From contig JAZARR010000214.1 of the NCBI GenBank assembly GCA_037389465.1, positions 4,402,001 through 4,466,000 of the forward strand: a stretch of 64,000 nucleotides of DNA. Direction: 5' to 3'. A program made the position numbers and the translations under genes. Under the pieces are notes generated by a model, which searched no databases, had not been told where the DNA came from, and saw only the letters and a list, made by a program, of their open reading frames with translations. Source of the stretch: Baylisascaris procyonis (taxonomy: Eukaryota; Nematoda; Chromadorea; Rhabditida; Ascarididae). Shown in pieces: positions 1 to 12,202 of this stretch; the first letter of the stretch is position 1, and every line of letters starts with the position of its first letter.

Positions 1-2040
1 GACTGGGCGATGACAAAGTTAAACAAACACTGTGAGCATAAAATATGTTCAACGAATTGAGCAAAAACCATAAAAATTTCCATTTAAATGTAAATATTGC
101 TATAGCGCATTTCTCATGCGATCAGGCAATAGTTCATATGCAAAATAGGTAACACTTTCCAATATCACGTTTGAAATATATTGCAGTGCAAAATTTGCCA
201 CCGGAAATTCAAATGATTTTAGAAGCAAATTTTGTTCATCTAAGAACTCATAAACCACTCTAAATAATCTTCCTGCTCACAGAGACTTTTATGATATAGG
301 CATACGAGTCCTCAGATAGTTAAAAAATGCGATCCAGATACATTGTCGGTGCAAGCCTGTATTTTCAAAATACAGTTCTCAATGAAGCGTCTCTTATGGA
401 TAAGAAACACGGTAGCTCTTCTTTGTTAATGAAGACATGCAGAAGTTATTGCTGATGAATGACGCTCACAGATATGGCGCCCATAAGAAATAAGCAAAAT
501 CTGACCAAAGCAATTAATTCTCGAGAGTGGCACTGAGATAATCATTGGAAACCCGACTATAAATCTATATTTTGCTAACTTTTCACATTATGAAATTCAC
601 GAATCACTGAACGTGAGTTTGATTGAGCATTTTCTGGTTGTCTCAGCATAATGTGTTTCAAAAAGGAACTGAAGCAACGGCAGATGACTCATGGATAGAT
701 TCACTCTGTTGTGTTTGTAAAATTTTCGGTTTTATTGTTTGACTGTCTGTAAAATATGCGTCTGCTTATTATTAAACAACTAAACCTCTAAATTAATAAG
801 CATACAACATCGAAATCGGATGGCATGTGAGGAGAAACGAATGGGAAAAGAAGCGATAATTTGAGACGCCCTTCGATACAGCTTTCAGTGCCAGTCATCT
901 CCCCCATTCCAATCGAATGGTTCACCTATTTTTCACTAAAATTTACGGCGAATTTCGTACCACAAATATTTTGGACAGCAGCAAAGATGCTCCGTGACTT
1001 CAATCGAAGCTTCCACATCTGTCATGTTCATGTTCATTCGCTGTGAGAAGCAACCCACAATACTGTGATATTGGCATCCGAGATTTCCGTGTCAAGTTAA
1101 AGGGCTTGTTGCGCTGTAGAAATGCAACGCTTTACTAGTAACGAAAAAGTGTCTATTGTCGAGCAAAGCAGGTGTAAGTATTTCTAATATGTAAGGAGAA
1201 GCAAGCGCTATAACTTCATTACAACCATACACAATCGATCACAATCGTCGAAAGCTGTCGTTTATTTCTAAAGGGCAATGCATCATTTTTTAAAGCTTGA
1301 ATATAAAATTCTTGTGCAGTATAGTTGGTCTATGCTTAGCTAAATCAAATGGAATCATCTAGTTGTCGTGAATATTGATAAAGTCCTTCTTCTAGAGTTA
1401 TTCATTATTCTCTTTTCCTTGTCGTTGATTTCGTTTATCAACTGAAATAATAGCGCTTAATGCAACTGCTAATAATTATCTTTCGAATCGTCTTTCGTAA
1501 GTGATCCAACTCATTAGTGGCTTTGATAAAACGAGCATACCCAATTTTGTCGGGCATTTTTTGAAAGCATGGCCAACTCTGTCTGCATTTTTTTCCCGCT
1601 AACAACCTTTAATAATCGCATTATTAAACAAGAAATGTTTGACAGATAATACGGAGACAGCAAATCCCGCAGTCAGTAACGACAGGCTTCGGTGATTCAA
1701 TTTTATCACGATTAAAATTCGAAACAGTCGAATTACCTAAGTGTCCGGGATCGTTCTTACCTTTCGTTTCATACTTATTTTTATGTTTTAAAGCAACGCC
1801 ATCTTTTTATCGGCATTTTTGGGGAATTTGCATTTCTATTTGTTCGGGTGCTATCCGTTGTTAAGCACGACACATCATTTTAATACTCATAACTTATTCC
1901 TTCTACCCCCTCACCCCAAAATATGAAACATTATCGACAAGTTGCTAATAATTTGCTTATATCGGACGATTGGATGTGATAAAAATTGTCATTATTAAAC
2001 TTCCACAGTTATGAGTTAACTAATTTCATGCTATTTCATA
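1..2040. other. Intergenic, no gene recognised
   Basis: AT-rich sequence with stop codons in all frames. The longest opening (61 codons near 861-1046, plus strand) shows no family similarity, no upstream acceptor and no codon pattern suggesting coding. The right edge meets the 3' end of the minus-strand lipid-transfer gene. Confidence 0.6.
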
Positions 2041-2046
2041 TTTATT
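2041..2046 (-). terminator. Poly(A) signal of the lipid-transfer gene
   Basis: TTTATT on the plus strand is AATAAA on the minus strand. It lies 13 nt past the stop codon of the phosphatidylinositol transfer protein gene, a spacing usual for short nematode 3' UTRs. Confidence 0.55.
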
Positions 2047-2059
2047 GCCGCTAAGAGTG

Positions 2060-5000
2060 TTAATTGGAAGCGAAACAATATAAAAACTTGCACCTTGCGA
2101 CAGCTGCTGCCAACGATAGACGTCTCGAATGTTGTCGACTAGGTAGTTCATCGTCATCGGCATAGATTCCTCTCTTTTGTGGATCGATCATTTGTTGCTT
2201 AAGTTGTTGCACTGTACGATCTTCAATTTCTTTGATTTCATCCATTGTTAAATCGTACCAACGATCTATCCAGCAGAATGTCTCCCTGCATTTCAATCTC
2301 CGCTATTCTTTTGTATTTCTGCTATTTTCAATAGTCCATTTCTTCAAATGCGATTATTCAGCGATGATATTTTCGATGCAAATATTTTTGTTGCAACAAA
2401 ATGTTTCGTTAATTTTTCCCGAAGATTTTATAAAATGCTAAATTTCATAATATTTCTCTATGGGGAACAAATTAAACGCGAATAAAAACCAAATGAAATT
2501 CGCTTAATAAATAACTATGGGATTTTCTTAAATGATTTTCTGCAAAAGAAGAGCAATAAACGTAAATTCTTCATAAGTCATCAAGAATTTGAGTTCATTA
2601 GCGCTTAGAAATAATAATCAACTTATTCGAAGCAATAATATTACCCTAAACACCTAAATACTTAGCTAAAACTTCACTTATTAAATGTAAAGAGTATATT
2701 CAGAAGATAAAGCAATGTGCTCATAGTTTGGCATTGATGTTTTTTTTTCTTTTCTAAAAGTAAATTATGGAAAATAATGGAAAATGAGTCATTAGTTTTC
2801 GAGTTTCATTTATGTGCAATTGTGCTCATACGAAATTTTGCTCGCTGATGTTTGAAATATTCACTCAACTCGTAGTTTCATAGAGTGCGTTATAATGATC
2901 TAGTGATATTTATATGTCAATCAGGTAAGGTACCTATGAAATTTAGTGAATAGTCGTGGATATTGCTTATGAGCAAGTCGTTCTATCGTTCCTTGTAATC
3001 CTCTCCATTTGAAGAGAACTTGCACAACCTAAAATTAACAGTTTATTTTGGGAATGATTTTAAAGGTGAATTAATTAATGAATTAATTAATGAAGTCACC
3101 TTTATATGAATAATGAAGAAGGCGGTCTGTGCCGTTAACTATCTATCAGAATGAATAACAAAGGAATAATAACAGCGAGGCCATTGGAATGGGTAAAGCG
3201 CATATGAAAACAATGAAATGAATGAACGCATATACACAATAAATGCAATATATTAAGGGCAGAGCAAAAGAGGATACCCGAACAGTTGGCAATTACTGGA
3301 GATCAGATAGTTCGGCAGATGGAACGAATTTGGCTTGAAAGTGAACAAGACGGGATTTCTGACTTAAATTACTTCTTCATGTAACACATTCAACACGCAC
3401 ATGACGAGATCTGCGAACGAGTTGAGAATAACGTTGAGCAGTGCTATTTATCCCCTCGTTATAAGGAATCTCACCTTGAGCGCGAGGGAATCTGAATGAA
3501 CGAGAAAATATTATCGGAAGAGATGTTCGATACGAATGTTGAGGGTCAGATTTAATCCTTGTGATATGAAGGGATCTAAGAGTGAGAATTCTCAGGCTTT
3601 ACTCCAGGAAGGATTGCAATGGACCAAGCGGTAATCAGCGAAAACATGTCCCTGTGAATCTTCACTTCACATTTTCGATGATTTTAGCATCTATTGTCTT
3701 GATGAGGTATTTGCAATGATGAAGCATCCAAGAAAGAGTGCACAATGCGAAACAAAAACCTTCCTTACAGCGCAAAAAAAATGCGTATTGTTATAGATGA
3801 ATTTTTTGCAAATGCCTCCACTAAGTGATCACATAAATTTATACGAAAAAACCGTCAATGCAACATATTCACTCCTCTCTACTCAGTATCAAAAAATGCT
3901 TCACAAATCTCTCTATTCAGTGGCGAGAAGCCTTCTAAGCTGAAGTCAAACATCTAGACGCAAAATGCATCATGACAAATTCATAAGCAATCTAATGGGA
4001 ATTACTTTTCCGTATCTTTCATATATCATTGCATAAAAGCATCGTAAATCAAATATGAGATGAGTATACAATCAACAATAACTAATCGATGTTATTTCTA
4101 TTGAAAAAAGCATTGCTGAACACTGAATAAGAGATCGACATATAGTACAATAGTGATATCTAATAATATCAGAAAAGCGTTCATTAATTATTGCTTGAAG
4201 AGCTTACCTTATAGCAGCACATAACAGGTTGTGTTGTTTGTGCCCAATCTTCGGTAAGCGGACCTCTACCAGTTATTTTCGAATGAAATATACGTGGATT
4301 AGTTTCTGGTGTTGTGTCCTGAATTATTTGACATTTCAAAGTGGTACTCATTTAGGTCACTTAATCATACCCTCATTATCAGTGTTCACTTTCTAAATAT
4401 GCCATTGCAAAAATCTAAGTATAACTTTTAAAACGAAAAGCCACATAACAATTCAAACCACATCAATAGTATTCTGTGTTTCCTTGACGAACCATTATAT
4501 CGATTCGATAATTTTTCTCCTTGTATATGTTCATTATTTTGTCAGTAAATAACAGATATCGTCAGTTATTTATGTAATCAGCATAAAGAAGCACATTCAT
4601 CCCCTTCTTTCCTAAATTATGATAGGCCCAATAAGAACGAAATGACTTACGCCTTTTTTGAGATATTTTTCATCGTAAATATCCAACATAATCACCTCGC
4701 GATGCTTCAGTAAATTCTTGCTCAAATTCAACGCCTGAAGCACAATGAAAAACATCAATTGATAAACATCTGTCAATTAGTAGCTCGAAGAGATTGGAAT
4801 TGTTAGTAATTTTGGTAACAACATAATTTTATTCATTTATTCAATTGCATTGAAAAGTGTTGTGCTTCCATCTTGATTTTTGAAGAATCCATATATACTC
4901 CCCTTGGAGCCATTGCTACAGGCTTAGAATGAATTTGAGGGATTAAAGGGTGCTCAAAAACGATTGAATCGTCGATATAACTTTGGATAACACTATTACG

Positions 5001-7787
5001 CATTCTTGAAAACCGCCGACACCTCATGCGGTAAGATGAACTGACCAGACCTATTGTTATTGGCAAATCTTTTCGTTTGATCGTTCCACCGATTGAGCTG
5101 AGCTTTCACGAAAAAAACGAGCAAAATTTTTGGAGAATTTTCCGTCCGAATATGCAAATTTGGGAGAGGCTGAATCGAATTCTGAACATCAAATAGGAAA
5201 ATGACGGAGAAATTTATGTTGTTTTCTGTAGTGCTTTAAATTCAAACATACAGACCCTCCATTTTAACTAGTCAAGCAGTGAAATTTCTCGTGCTATAAA
5301 CAAATTATGCTGAACAAAATTGAACTAGAAAACTGAAAGAAAGAGTTGTTGTGGAAACAGCGAACTCAAATATTTTATAAAACGCTCCTAGTCGATTTGA
5401 AATTCCTTTCTTTGCACTGTAGATGAGAATTTCTATTGATATCGATGAAATAAAAGCCTTCAAAATAGCTCAAAAATAGCGAACATTAGGCGTTGTTCCA
5501 TCGTCTTCAATATGCATCGATTCGATGACTATATAAAAGTTATTGCCCATATATTCCGGATTCTGAAATTGCTAATCATAATCGTTTCGCTCGAAAAAAA
5601 ATTATTACTGCTTTATTGATGGTATTTGTGGTAGAACAAATAAACGGTACGTAAGTGCTCTCTCATCCCCAATTCGACAGTTTTCCTAAAAAAGTTAAAC
5701 AGCAACTGTGAGGAGCGTAATCTTACTCGAAGAATGCGGATGTATTAGATTGAATACTTTGCGGGGCCTAATCTTCATCGTCGGATCGCATCCGACGTCT
5801 CCATCCTTTCTGAATAGACACTAACAATTCTTAGGTATGGGAATATTGAACTACGAGGCTGAAAGGTACGAATTTTTAGCTATAAATGCAAATGTAATTG
5901 TCATATTTTATTGTAGTTATTAGAGGGCTGGAAAGAGCATATAGGATGTTCTCTTATTACACTAAGAAAAAGAAACTAGTGCACAATGGTGTCAGTTTAT
6001 GCAAGAAGAAGTGGCTAGCTAAAAGCAATGAACTTTGGTGAAATTGTCTAATCATGTATTAGGCTTTAAAATCCTAAATAAATACCTGAGATCGTTCTAG
6101 TAAATAAAGCTCTAATAAACTTTGATTCAGTCTGCAGCTCAGGTGATTTCAATTACCTATGCAGTTGTAAAAAGAGATGAAAACAAACTGTGAGGATGGT
6201 TTTGCAGTAGGGATATGCGTTCCAACAATCCTCGCGTAGAATGAACGCCCCATCGGGAAGCAATTTCCTAACAATCCATGGAGACTTCGATTTTATTCGA
6301 TAGAGTTTTAGCGTATAAATACCTGAGATCGTTTCACCAGGTTTAATCATCGAACTCGTAAATTCCTCTTGTTTTATCACCTTAAAAGCAATCATAATTC
6401 CATTATAAAACAAGTATCCTCGAAGCTCACAGAGAGTGATGAAAAAAATTTATTTTCTTCAAATATACACTTATATTTGATTCTCTCAAAATCACAATGA
6501 GAGTTTGTTTTTGCAATAGGCAAAACGTCAATCCAATGTTTTGCAGGTATAAAATAGAGTTTAAGCAAGAAAAAAAGACTAGATTTCAACACACAGAAGT
6601 GGACATGCAGACCAACGGTCATCCGCGTTCGGACGATAACAGAATAAAAGCTACCTCAACACCTTCGCCTCCACCAGTCTCGTTTTTGCTTGCTTCCGCT
6701 ACCGCAAATAATTGTCCTTTGCGGTATTCATTTAGTGCAAGAGGCACCAATACCCGATATTCCTTTAAAACAAAATGACCATAAGTACTTGGAATAAAAC
6801 TCTAGAGTTTAATAATTATCATGATTTTAGCGGCGGACCTATTGAGGCCTATAAACTTTGCCTCTCAAATTGCAGCATAGCAAATACGTTGGCTATATCC
6901 TTATCTGTAGAAGTTAGTCCATACATGAGCTAATGGTGAACGGAAAGGTTACGGAGACAATTTCATTTTGGTGGTGGTTGAATGATCCTTTGAGTGCGCA
7001 AACGAGCAGTGCATGCAACTTAGGTCTCGGATATGAAAGGTAGCGTATTTTCTATTTCGAGATATGTATTCGAGTGGCGAGGCGATCAATAACTTATGTC
7101 GTACTTAAATGCAGAATTTCCTCTGAAAATGATCAATCTGATGCATGGTCTCCCGGAGCAGAAACGAAGGAAACGCGCTTAATATTGAAATTTTGATTTT
7201 GTGGTTAATTTTTTTTATAGTCCATATAGGAGCATTTGGCTCTGGCTATGAGCGACGAAATTTCCACGATATTCTCTGACATCGTTTGAGGACTTTTATG
7301 AGGAAACAATGTGGTTCTCTAAATGTTCGTTGAAACGTTCAAAATTTCTTTGAATTTTTCATGGTCGGTCTAATTATAAGCATATTATGTGTCCGCATCT
7401 GAGAAGTGCACTATTTTGGACGTACTGGATGAATATGATGTACACCACTAGGTGGACCCTAAACTATCCTTCGCTTTCAACGATCGCAAAACTTTGAAGT
7501 CAACAAATTTCCATGCGTGTTCCGCCTATAGACTCAGGAAAAAAGTATATCATTCATGGGACTTTTCGCAAGCTCAAGATCGAATCAGCTGAAATATGAA
7601 TACATTATTTGCAGTTGGGGTCATGGAATTATAGTGTTGAGCTTATCAATAGCAACCCCTCAAACACAATTTTCTCGACAATTTTTCAACAACTACTAGC
7701 TTGAACTAAGAGCTTCAATGAAGTGAATAGAACGATGCACAGAAGATGACGAAACATTGCGATTACAAGCACAACCTTGATGATCAT
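2060..7787 (-). CDS. Class I phosphatidylinositol transfer protein (PITP alpha/beta type)
   Basis: Class I PITPs move phosphatidylinositol and phosphatidylcholine between membranes and supply PI to lipid kinases. Eight exons join in frame to 301 aa: 7776-7787, 6655-6762, 6189-6380, 5485-5562, 4651-4734, 4208-4318, 2934-3028 and 2060-2285. All have GT donors and AG acceptors on the minus strand. Exon 1 holds only MIIK; exon 2 starts [13 protein letters not shown] and contains [10 protein letters not shown], a near-invariant PITP block. Later landmarks are YTLKLYR (family Thr and Lys of the inositol site), WNAYPYCKT (family Asn and Cys of the lipid pocket), [20 protein letters not shown] and [14 protein letters not shown]. 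The order and spacing match animal class I proteins of about 271 aa. Two oddities: the usual WW membrane-docking pair reads WR, and about 30 extra residues follow the conserved ADDD, including RRLS. No following FFAT or DDHD region is present, so it is not an RdgB-type protein. The identification is firm; the four-codon first exon is the least certain part. Confidence 0.88.
3061..3104. repeat. Short inverted repeat in a PITP intron
   Basis: Arms TAAAGGTGA and TCACCTTTA (9 bp, perfect) flank a 26-nt spacer built of ATTAATTAAT palindromes. It lies just upstream, in gene sense, of the exon at 2934-3028. It could fold as a hairpin in the intron or be a small inverted-repeat element; nothing more can be said. 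Confidence 0.5.
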
Positions 7788-8420
7788 TACTCCGAATGAA
7801 GATAGGCCGACCGTCGAATAGCTCGGCACAATGTGCAAATAAAGTATCGCTCATAGGTTCAATGTTCCGAAAAAATATTATTTATACAGATTTTGAATAT
7901 TTATGTTGATTTTCATATTAAAATTTTTTCCTCGGTAACTAAATTATATTCACTATTATTGGTGGTAAAACATCGAATGAGCGGCAGTAAATGTGAGACA
8001 AATTTATTTTCGACATTTTACAACGTTATGCTATCGTTACAAACGCTGCATATAATGCTACTGAGGGATCGGATGGCGAACGGTATTGCCCGGTATTCGG
8101 GTCATGATATGTAGTTTATCGGCTAACCCAAATTACACGAAAAAAAAGAGAAAAGTTGGTGGAAATAAGAGCGAAAATTACTTGAGCGAAATTAAATGAA
8201 AAATTAAATATACTAATTACGATGATTACGGCCTGTGGAAAGTGGAATTGGAAAAGAGAGAAGAAAAGCAAAAGAAAAGGAGAGATAATAGAAAACAAAA
8301 ATTAAAGTGATGAGGAAGAGGAAATAACTGAATTTACTCATGAAGTCAAAATAGTTTCGATCGCTAAATGGAAGTTTAAGTGCCTCAATTTCTTTTTTCT
8401 TCTAATATACATCTCTTATC
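7788..8420. other. Upstream region of the lipid-transfer gene
   Basis: Non-coding DNA immediately 5' of the PITP start codon, which is on the minus strand. It should contain the promoter and 5' UTR, but no clear TATA element or strong trans-splice acceptor next to the ATG is visible. The 73-codon plus-strand opening at 7893-8114 has no recognisable similarity. Confidence 0.35.
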
Positions 8421-8539
8421 ACTATGCTGTTAAAATCTGCAAAGATTTTAATCCGGTTGGGTCTATTCAGAGCTAGGAGATATGCTGGAATATGGATATA
8501 CGGTCGCTGGCTGCTTCCAGGAACAATCTTTTCTATGCT

Positions 8540-8860
8540 TATATCAGTAACACAGTGTGAAGTTGATGACAGAAACTCTTCAACTTGGTGGCAAATGAGG
8601 GGAATTTAGAGCGATCGGAAATATCCCCACAGTTTTGAGACAATTTGGCCAGAGGGTGAGCAGTGAAGCTATCGTTCAGTGAAGCTATAGCATCTAGTGA
8701 GCTCTCGTTTGCCCATACTTCATCACTACAAATAACATATAGATTTCTTTGTTTAGCTAAAGAAGCAAAATTACACAATTCATTACATATTGAACGAGCA
8801 GTTATCAGACCACGAACTGATCCAATAGGGTTTAAGTTGAGGGAAGGGATTTGACGTCGT
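8540..8860 (-). other. Possible retroelement endonuclease remnant
   Basis: The minus strand reads open through segments such as LCNFASLAKQRN and LYVICSDEVWANESS. These loosely resemble the part of LINE endonucleases that leads into the (I/V)CGDFN motif, and a type I aminotransferase core was considered first. Neither family continues convincingly after this point and no splice-consistent extension was found. The segment lies 0.7 kb from the plus-strand reverse-transcriptase relic, so a rearranged retroelement is the simplest reading, held weakly. Confidence 0.2.
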
Positions 8861-9589
8861 GTAAATAGTCAACCATACAGAGGTACATACTGTATAAGAA
8901 AAAATAAAACACACGGTCTTCATACAGCTGCATATCTAGAGCACTATCGAGACCGCTTCGCAGAAACATCAGAAAGAATATCGTTGTGAAGTGTTCTTGC
9001 AGTTGATGAGGACAATGCGTTTTAGAAGATCACCAAACATTTTGACTGCCGCGATTCTCAAACCACCTTCAGTATTGAGGCGGTCTGAATGCTGATGGAT
9101 TATGATCACCACTCAATCGGTCTTGTGCATAATCTCGCTTTAAAAAGCGCTTTTTTTATTGTAGATGGATTATTGAGATTACAATAATAAATAAACTCAT
9201 CTCGAAGCTCCTGCTGAGAAAACGAAACCTCAAGCAATCGGATGAATCCAAAAACAGCTCCAGAGGATGAATGTGTTTGCTCTAATATAGCAACTGATTC
9301 AACGCATCTCGTATTTGATCAGTTTGGCTCAAATTCTCTTCATCACAACTGTAGTGTCTGCTTTAGACATCTCCTCCATAGTCGATAGATGGGATACACC
9401 AAAATGTGCATTTTTTGATTTTCTATTATAAGAGCGCCGTATCGGTGTGCATCACCGATGCCGTCGTTGAACAGAACGGCGATGATCAGTGAGGAAAAAC
9501 ACTAACTGAGTTAATTTTGACCATTCAAATCGGAATCGCAATTGGTTGATCGTTGATCAATCTAATTTCGCTTATTGCAGGGTCTTTGA

Positions 9590-10010
9590 GACAATAATAT
9601 GAGGCACTTTATTAGATCACTTCACATTGAAGACCATTTAGTCTCGCTAACTTTAGATTCGCCCATCGGTGATCAACACTCTTTCAATGAATTCCTTGCG
9701 TAGACGATTGGATTATGACGTTGAAAATGATAGGGCGCTAAATGAATATTGTTTATATCGATTACTCGAAGATTTTTGATGCCATTTGTCATGAAAGGTC
9801 ACTACTCACTTTTGCGAGGTATCAATTTATCGGCTTGTTGTTGAAATCGACTGCAATAGATTAGATGAACGGTTTCTGTTTGATTCAAAATTCCAAGCGA
9901 AAACGATGTCTAGCTACTTCATCTCGCATCGACTTCGCAGCGATATGTTTTAAGGGATCGTTTGGATTGGATTTTTTATCGTTCATATATATTGTGTACT
10001 TCGGACAATT
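9590..10010 (+). mobile_element. Decayed LINE-type reverse transcriptase
   Basis: In the plus strand a frame reads CVDDWIMTLKMIGR, a stop, then MNIVYIDYSKIFDAICHE. This matches the non-LTR reverse-transcriptase pattern LDDWT...VVYIDFSKAFDTVPHE, which leads into catalytic block A. About 160 nt further on, GSFGLDFLSFIYIVYF resembles the GSVLGPLLFLIYINDL block. Stops and frame changes interrupt the frame, and no YADD catalytic motif was found. It is therefore a dead fragment of a CR1/Jockey-like element rather than a gene. Element boundaries, poly(A) tail and target-site duplications were not identified. Confidence 0.6.
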
Positions 10011-12180
10011 TACGATATAATACTACACTGCATGTGGATTATCTTTAAATTACTAATCAATAAACGATCCCATTTGTGATTATCAAATATTATTAGAAGG
10101 TAACAATCAGCTTACATACTGATTACATTTATGGCAACTTAAATATTCTATAATGATCGCTATATCATCACCTGACGACATGAATGGATTCTCAAGCTTT
10201 GCACTTAGATAATTCCCTTTTCACTTGAGAATGTAGTTGATATTTGTACTATAGATAATCAGAATTTTCTATAAGGGTCGCAATTATTCGCCATTTTCAG
10301 TGAATCGTCGCAAATTGCAAATTGTATTCTCGTATGGTGCGTAAAGCCTCAAATATTACTGTAAAACTTTCATAGCATACTGTAGGCCCATCTCAGGATA
10401 CTGTGGCCTCAATGTAGTCTTTATTTTTCGTTTCTTGTATTGCATTGTGTGAAGATTTCCAAAAACAATTTACTTGTATTTACATTTACTATAGTTTGTA
10501 TTGCCCATTATGAGCCGATTGAGGTCACCTCAATTAAAATAATTGATCTGAAATCAAGGAATACCACAGATTTCAATCATCTCACTAGATACTTGGTTTT
10601 ACGGTGATATGTGACCTTTTTGAAATGCCACACTCCAGATTCTTTGAGATGACCACAAAACCTTAAACGGTGTCGATGCAAATTTCAAGGAAGCATGTGA
10701 CTATGAGTTGGTTGCTTAGTATCGACTCGTTTCTGCTTAAATATTCGATGATGACACAATTGAAAGAATGACAGGTATACGAATTATAAACAACATTAAA
10801 GGCGTATATTTTTTCGAACAATCGCATGCGAAATTCTTTTACATTTTTGTTTTCGCAATTATTTTTTCGAAGATTGCCGTACAAAAATACTCTGCAATTC
10901 ATCTGTGGAATACAGTTCAAACAATTTGCGCATATGCACATTTATGATATCCTTTGAAAGGAGATTAAGTGATGACATGTGATGAATATGGATTCGAGGG
11001 AAGGGTATCAATGTGAAATAACTAACCTTTGATTCAAAATTCAATTTGTAAGCAATTTGCTGTGCTTAATAAATTTCCCTATCAATTTAACCTTGAATTT
11101 AATATAATTCTCTATGAATTAAAATTTCTCTCTAATAATTTATGCATATTGCTTATTGCTTTAAAAATTTTCTCTCTATTTATTTCTGCTTATCGATAAT
11201 GCCTTCGATAGGGCTTGTTTTTCGAAGTCCTCATCTTTCATGCGTTAATTCTTATTTATGCTAAGATTTGCTTTTAAAAATAATAAACAAAATTATAAGC
11301 ATTATTTCAATAAAGATCATTTGTATAGGAGAGCGCATCATTGCTCTTCTGGAAATGCAATTCGCATCTTACAACGAAAACAAAACACCATCTACAAGAT
11401 GAAGAATTTTACTCACGAGCGAGCACGAAGTGTCTAATTGAACTATGAGAGTAGAAAGGATTTCTGCTGCATTGTCGTTTAGAAAGCGGTGAAAAAGGAA
11501 GGGAGATTGGGTTTCACTGTAGTTTACTAATTTGATGTTATCTATCAAGCGTTTAGCGATAGCTTAAAAATAATTGTAGAAGTGAAAGTTAGTCTCAAAT
11601 TCGTATTTACTTGCTAAGAGACGAATTTGACCGATGCACTATTGCCTCAGTTCAAATGACATTAATTGTGGTAACCGTTTCCATCCTTATTTAAATTGTA
11701 ATTTTGTGTCAATAATATTTTATTTCGACAGTAACGTTGTTTATAAAGGCATATTTGACTTATTGAATAATACATTGTGAATAAAATTTGCGTTAGTGAT
11801 CCTTCGAAATGCGCACTTTTCACGTTTATTTGTTCAAAAAAGTATTGCCTAGGCTTTCGATATTAAAGTCAGTCCGTTGACTTTTCTTCACAAAGAAAAA
11901 AGAAACATTTGACGGAATGGAGGAAAAATTCCTAAAATTGCTCGATATGTTTTCTAACTTTATGATGGCTATTTTCCAGTAATTTGCTAACTATGATATT
12001 ACTTTGTATTTTCAGGAAATCTATGATATTATTAAAAGACTTTCAAAGATAGTTGAATTATTTTTTTTATTAGTGAGCGTGGCGAAGAGAGGCGGCTTTT
12101 AGGCATCCTTTCTGGCTTATCGTTTGTTGTCTTTTAAACGTCTTTATCCGATCGATTTCCCGTATCGTAGCTTATTGCAT
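10011..12180. other. Intergenic, nothing recognised
   Basis: AT-rich spacer between the retroelement relic and the UTP18 gene. Short openings on the minus strand at 10663-11044 have no family similarity or splice support. The promoter of UTP18 must lie toward the right end, but no specific element is evident. Confidence 0.5.
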
Positions 12181-12190
12181 TATTGATAAA

Positions 12191-12201
12191 TCTATGTTTA
12201 G
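12191..12201 (+). promoter_or_regulatory. Probable spliced-leader acceptor of UTP18
   Basis: The sequence TCTATGTTTAG ends one base before the ATG at 12203. An acceptor placed this close to the start codon is typical of nematode trans-splicing. If it is used, the upstream in-frame ATG at 12194 would be removed from the message. Confidence 0.5.
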
Positions 12202-12202
12202 G

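Noticed and set aside
3260..3500. Plus-strand coding-like fragments ([19 protein letters not shown])
   Set aside because: It is antisense within a PITP intron, has no supported start or splice partners and no recognised family.
8540..8860. Type I aminotransferase core (LYVICSDEVWANESS)
   Set aside because: It resembles the xLYVIxDEIYAxS motif, but no downstream PLP-lysine region or other aminotransferase exon could be found on this strand.
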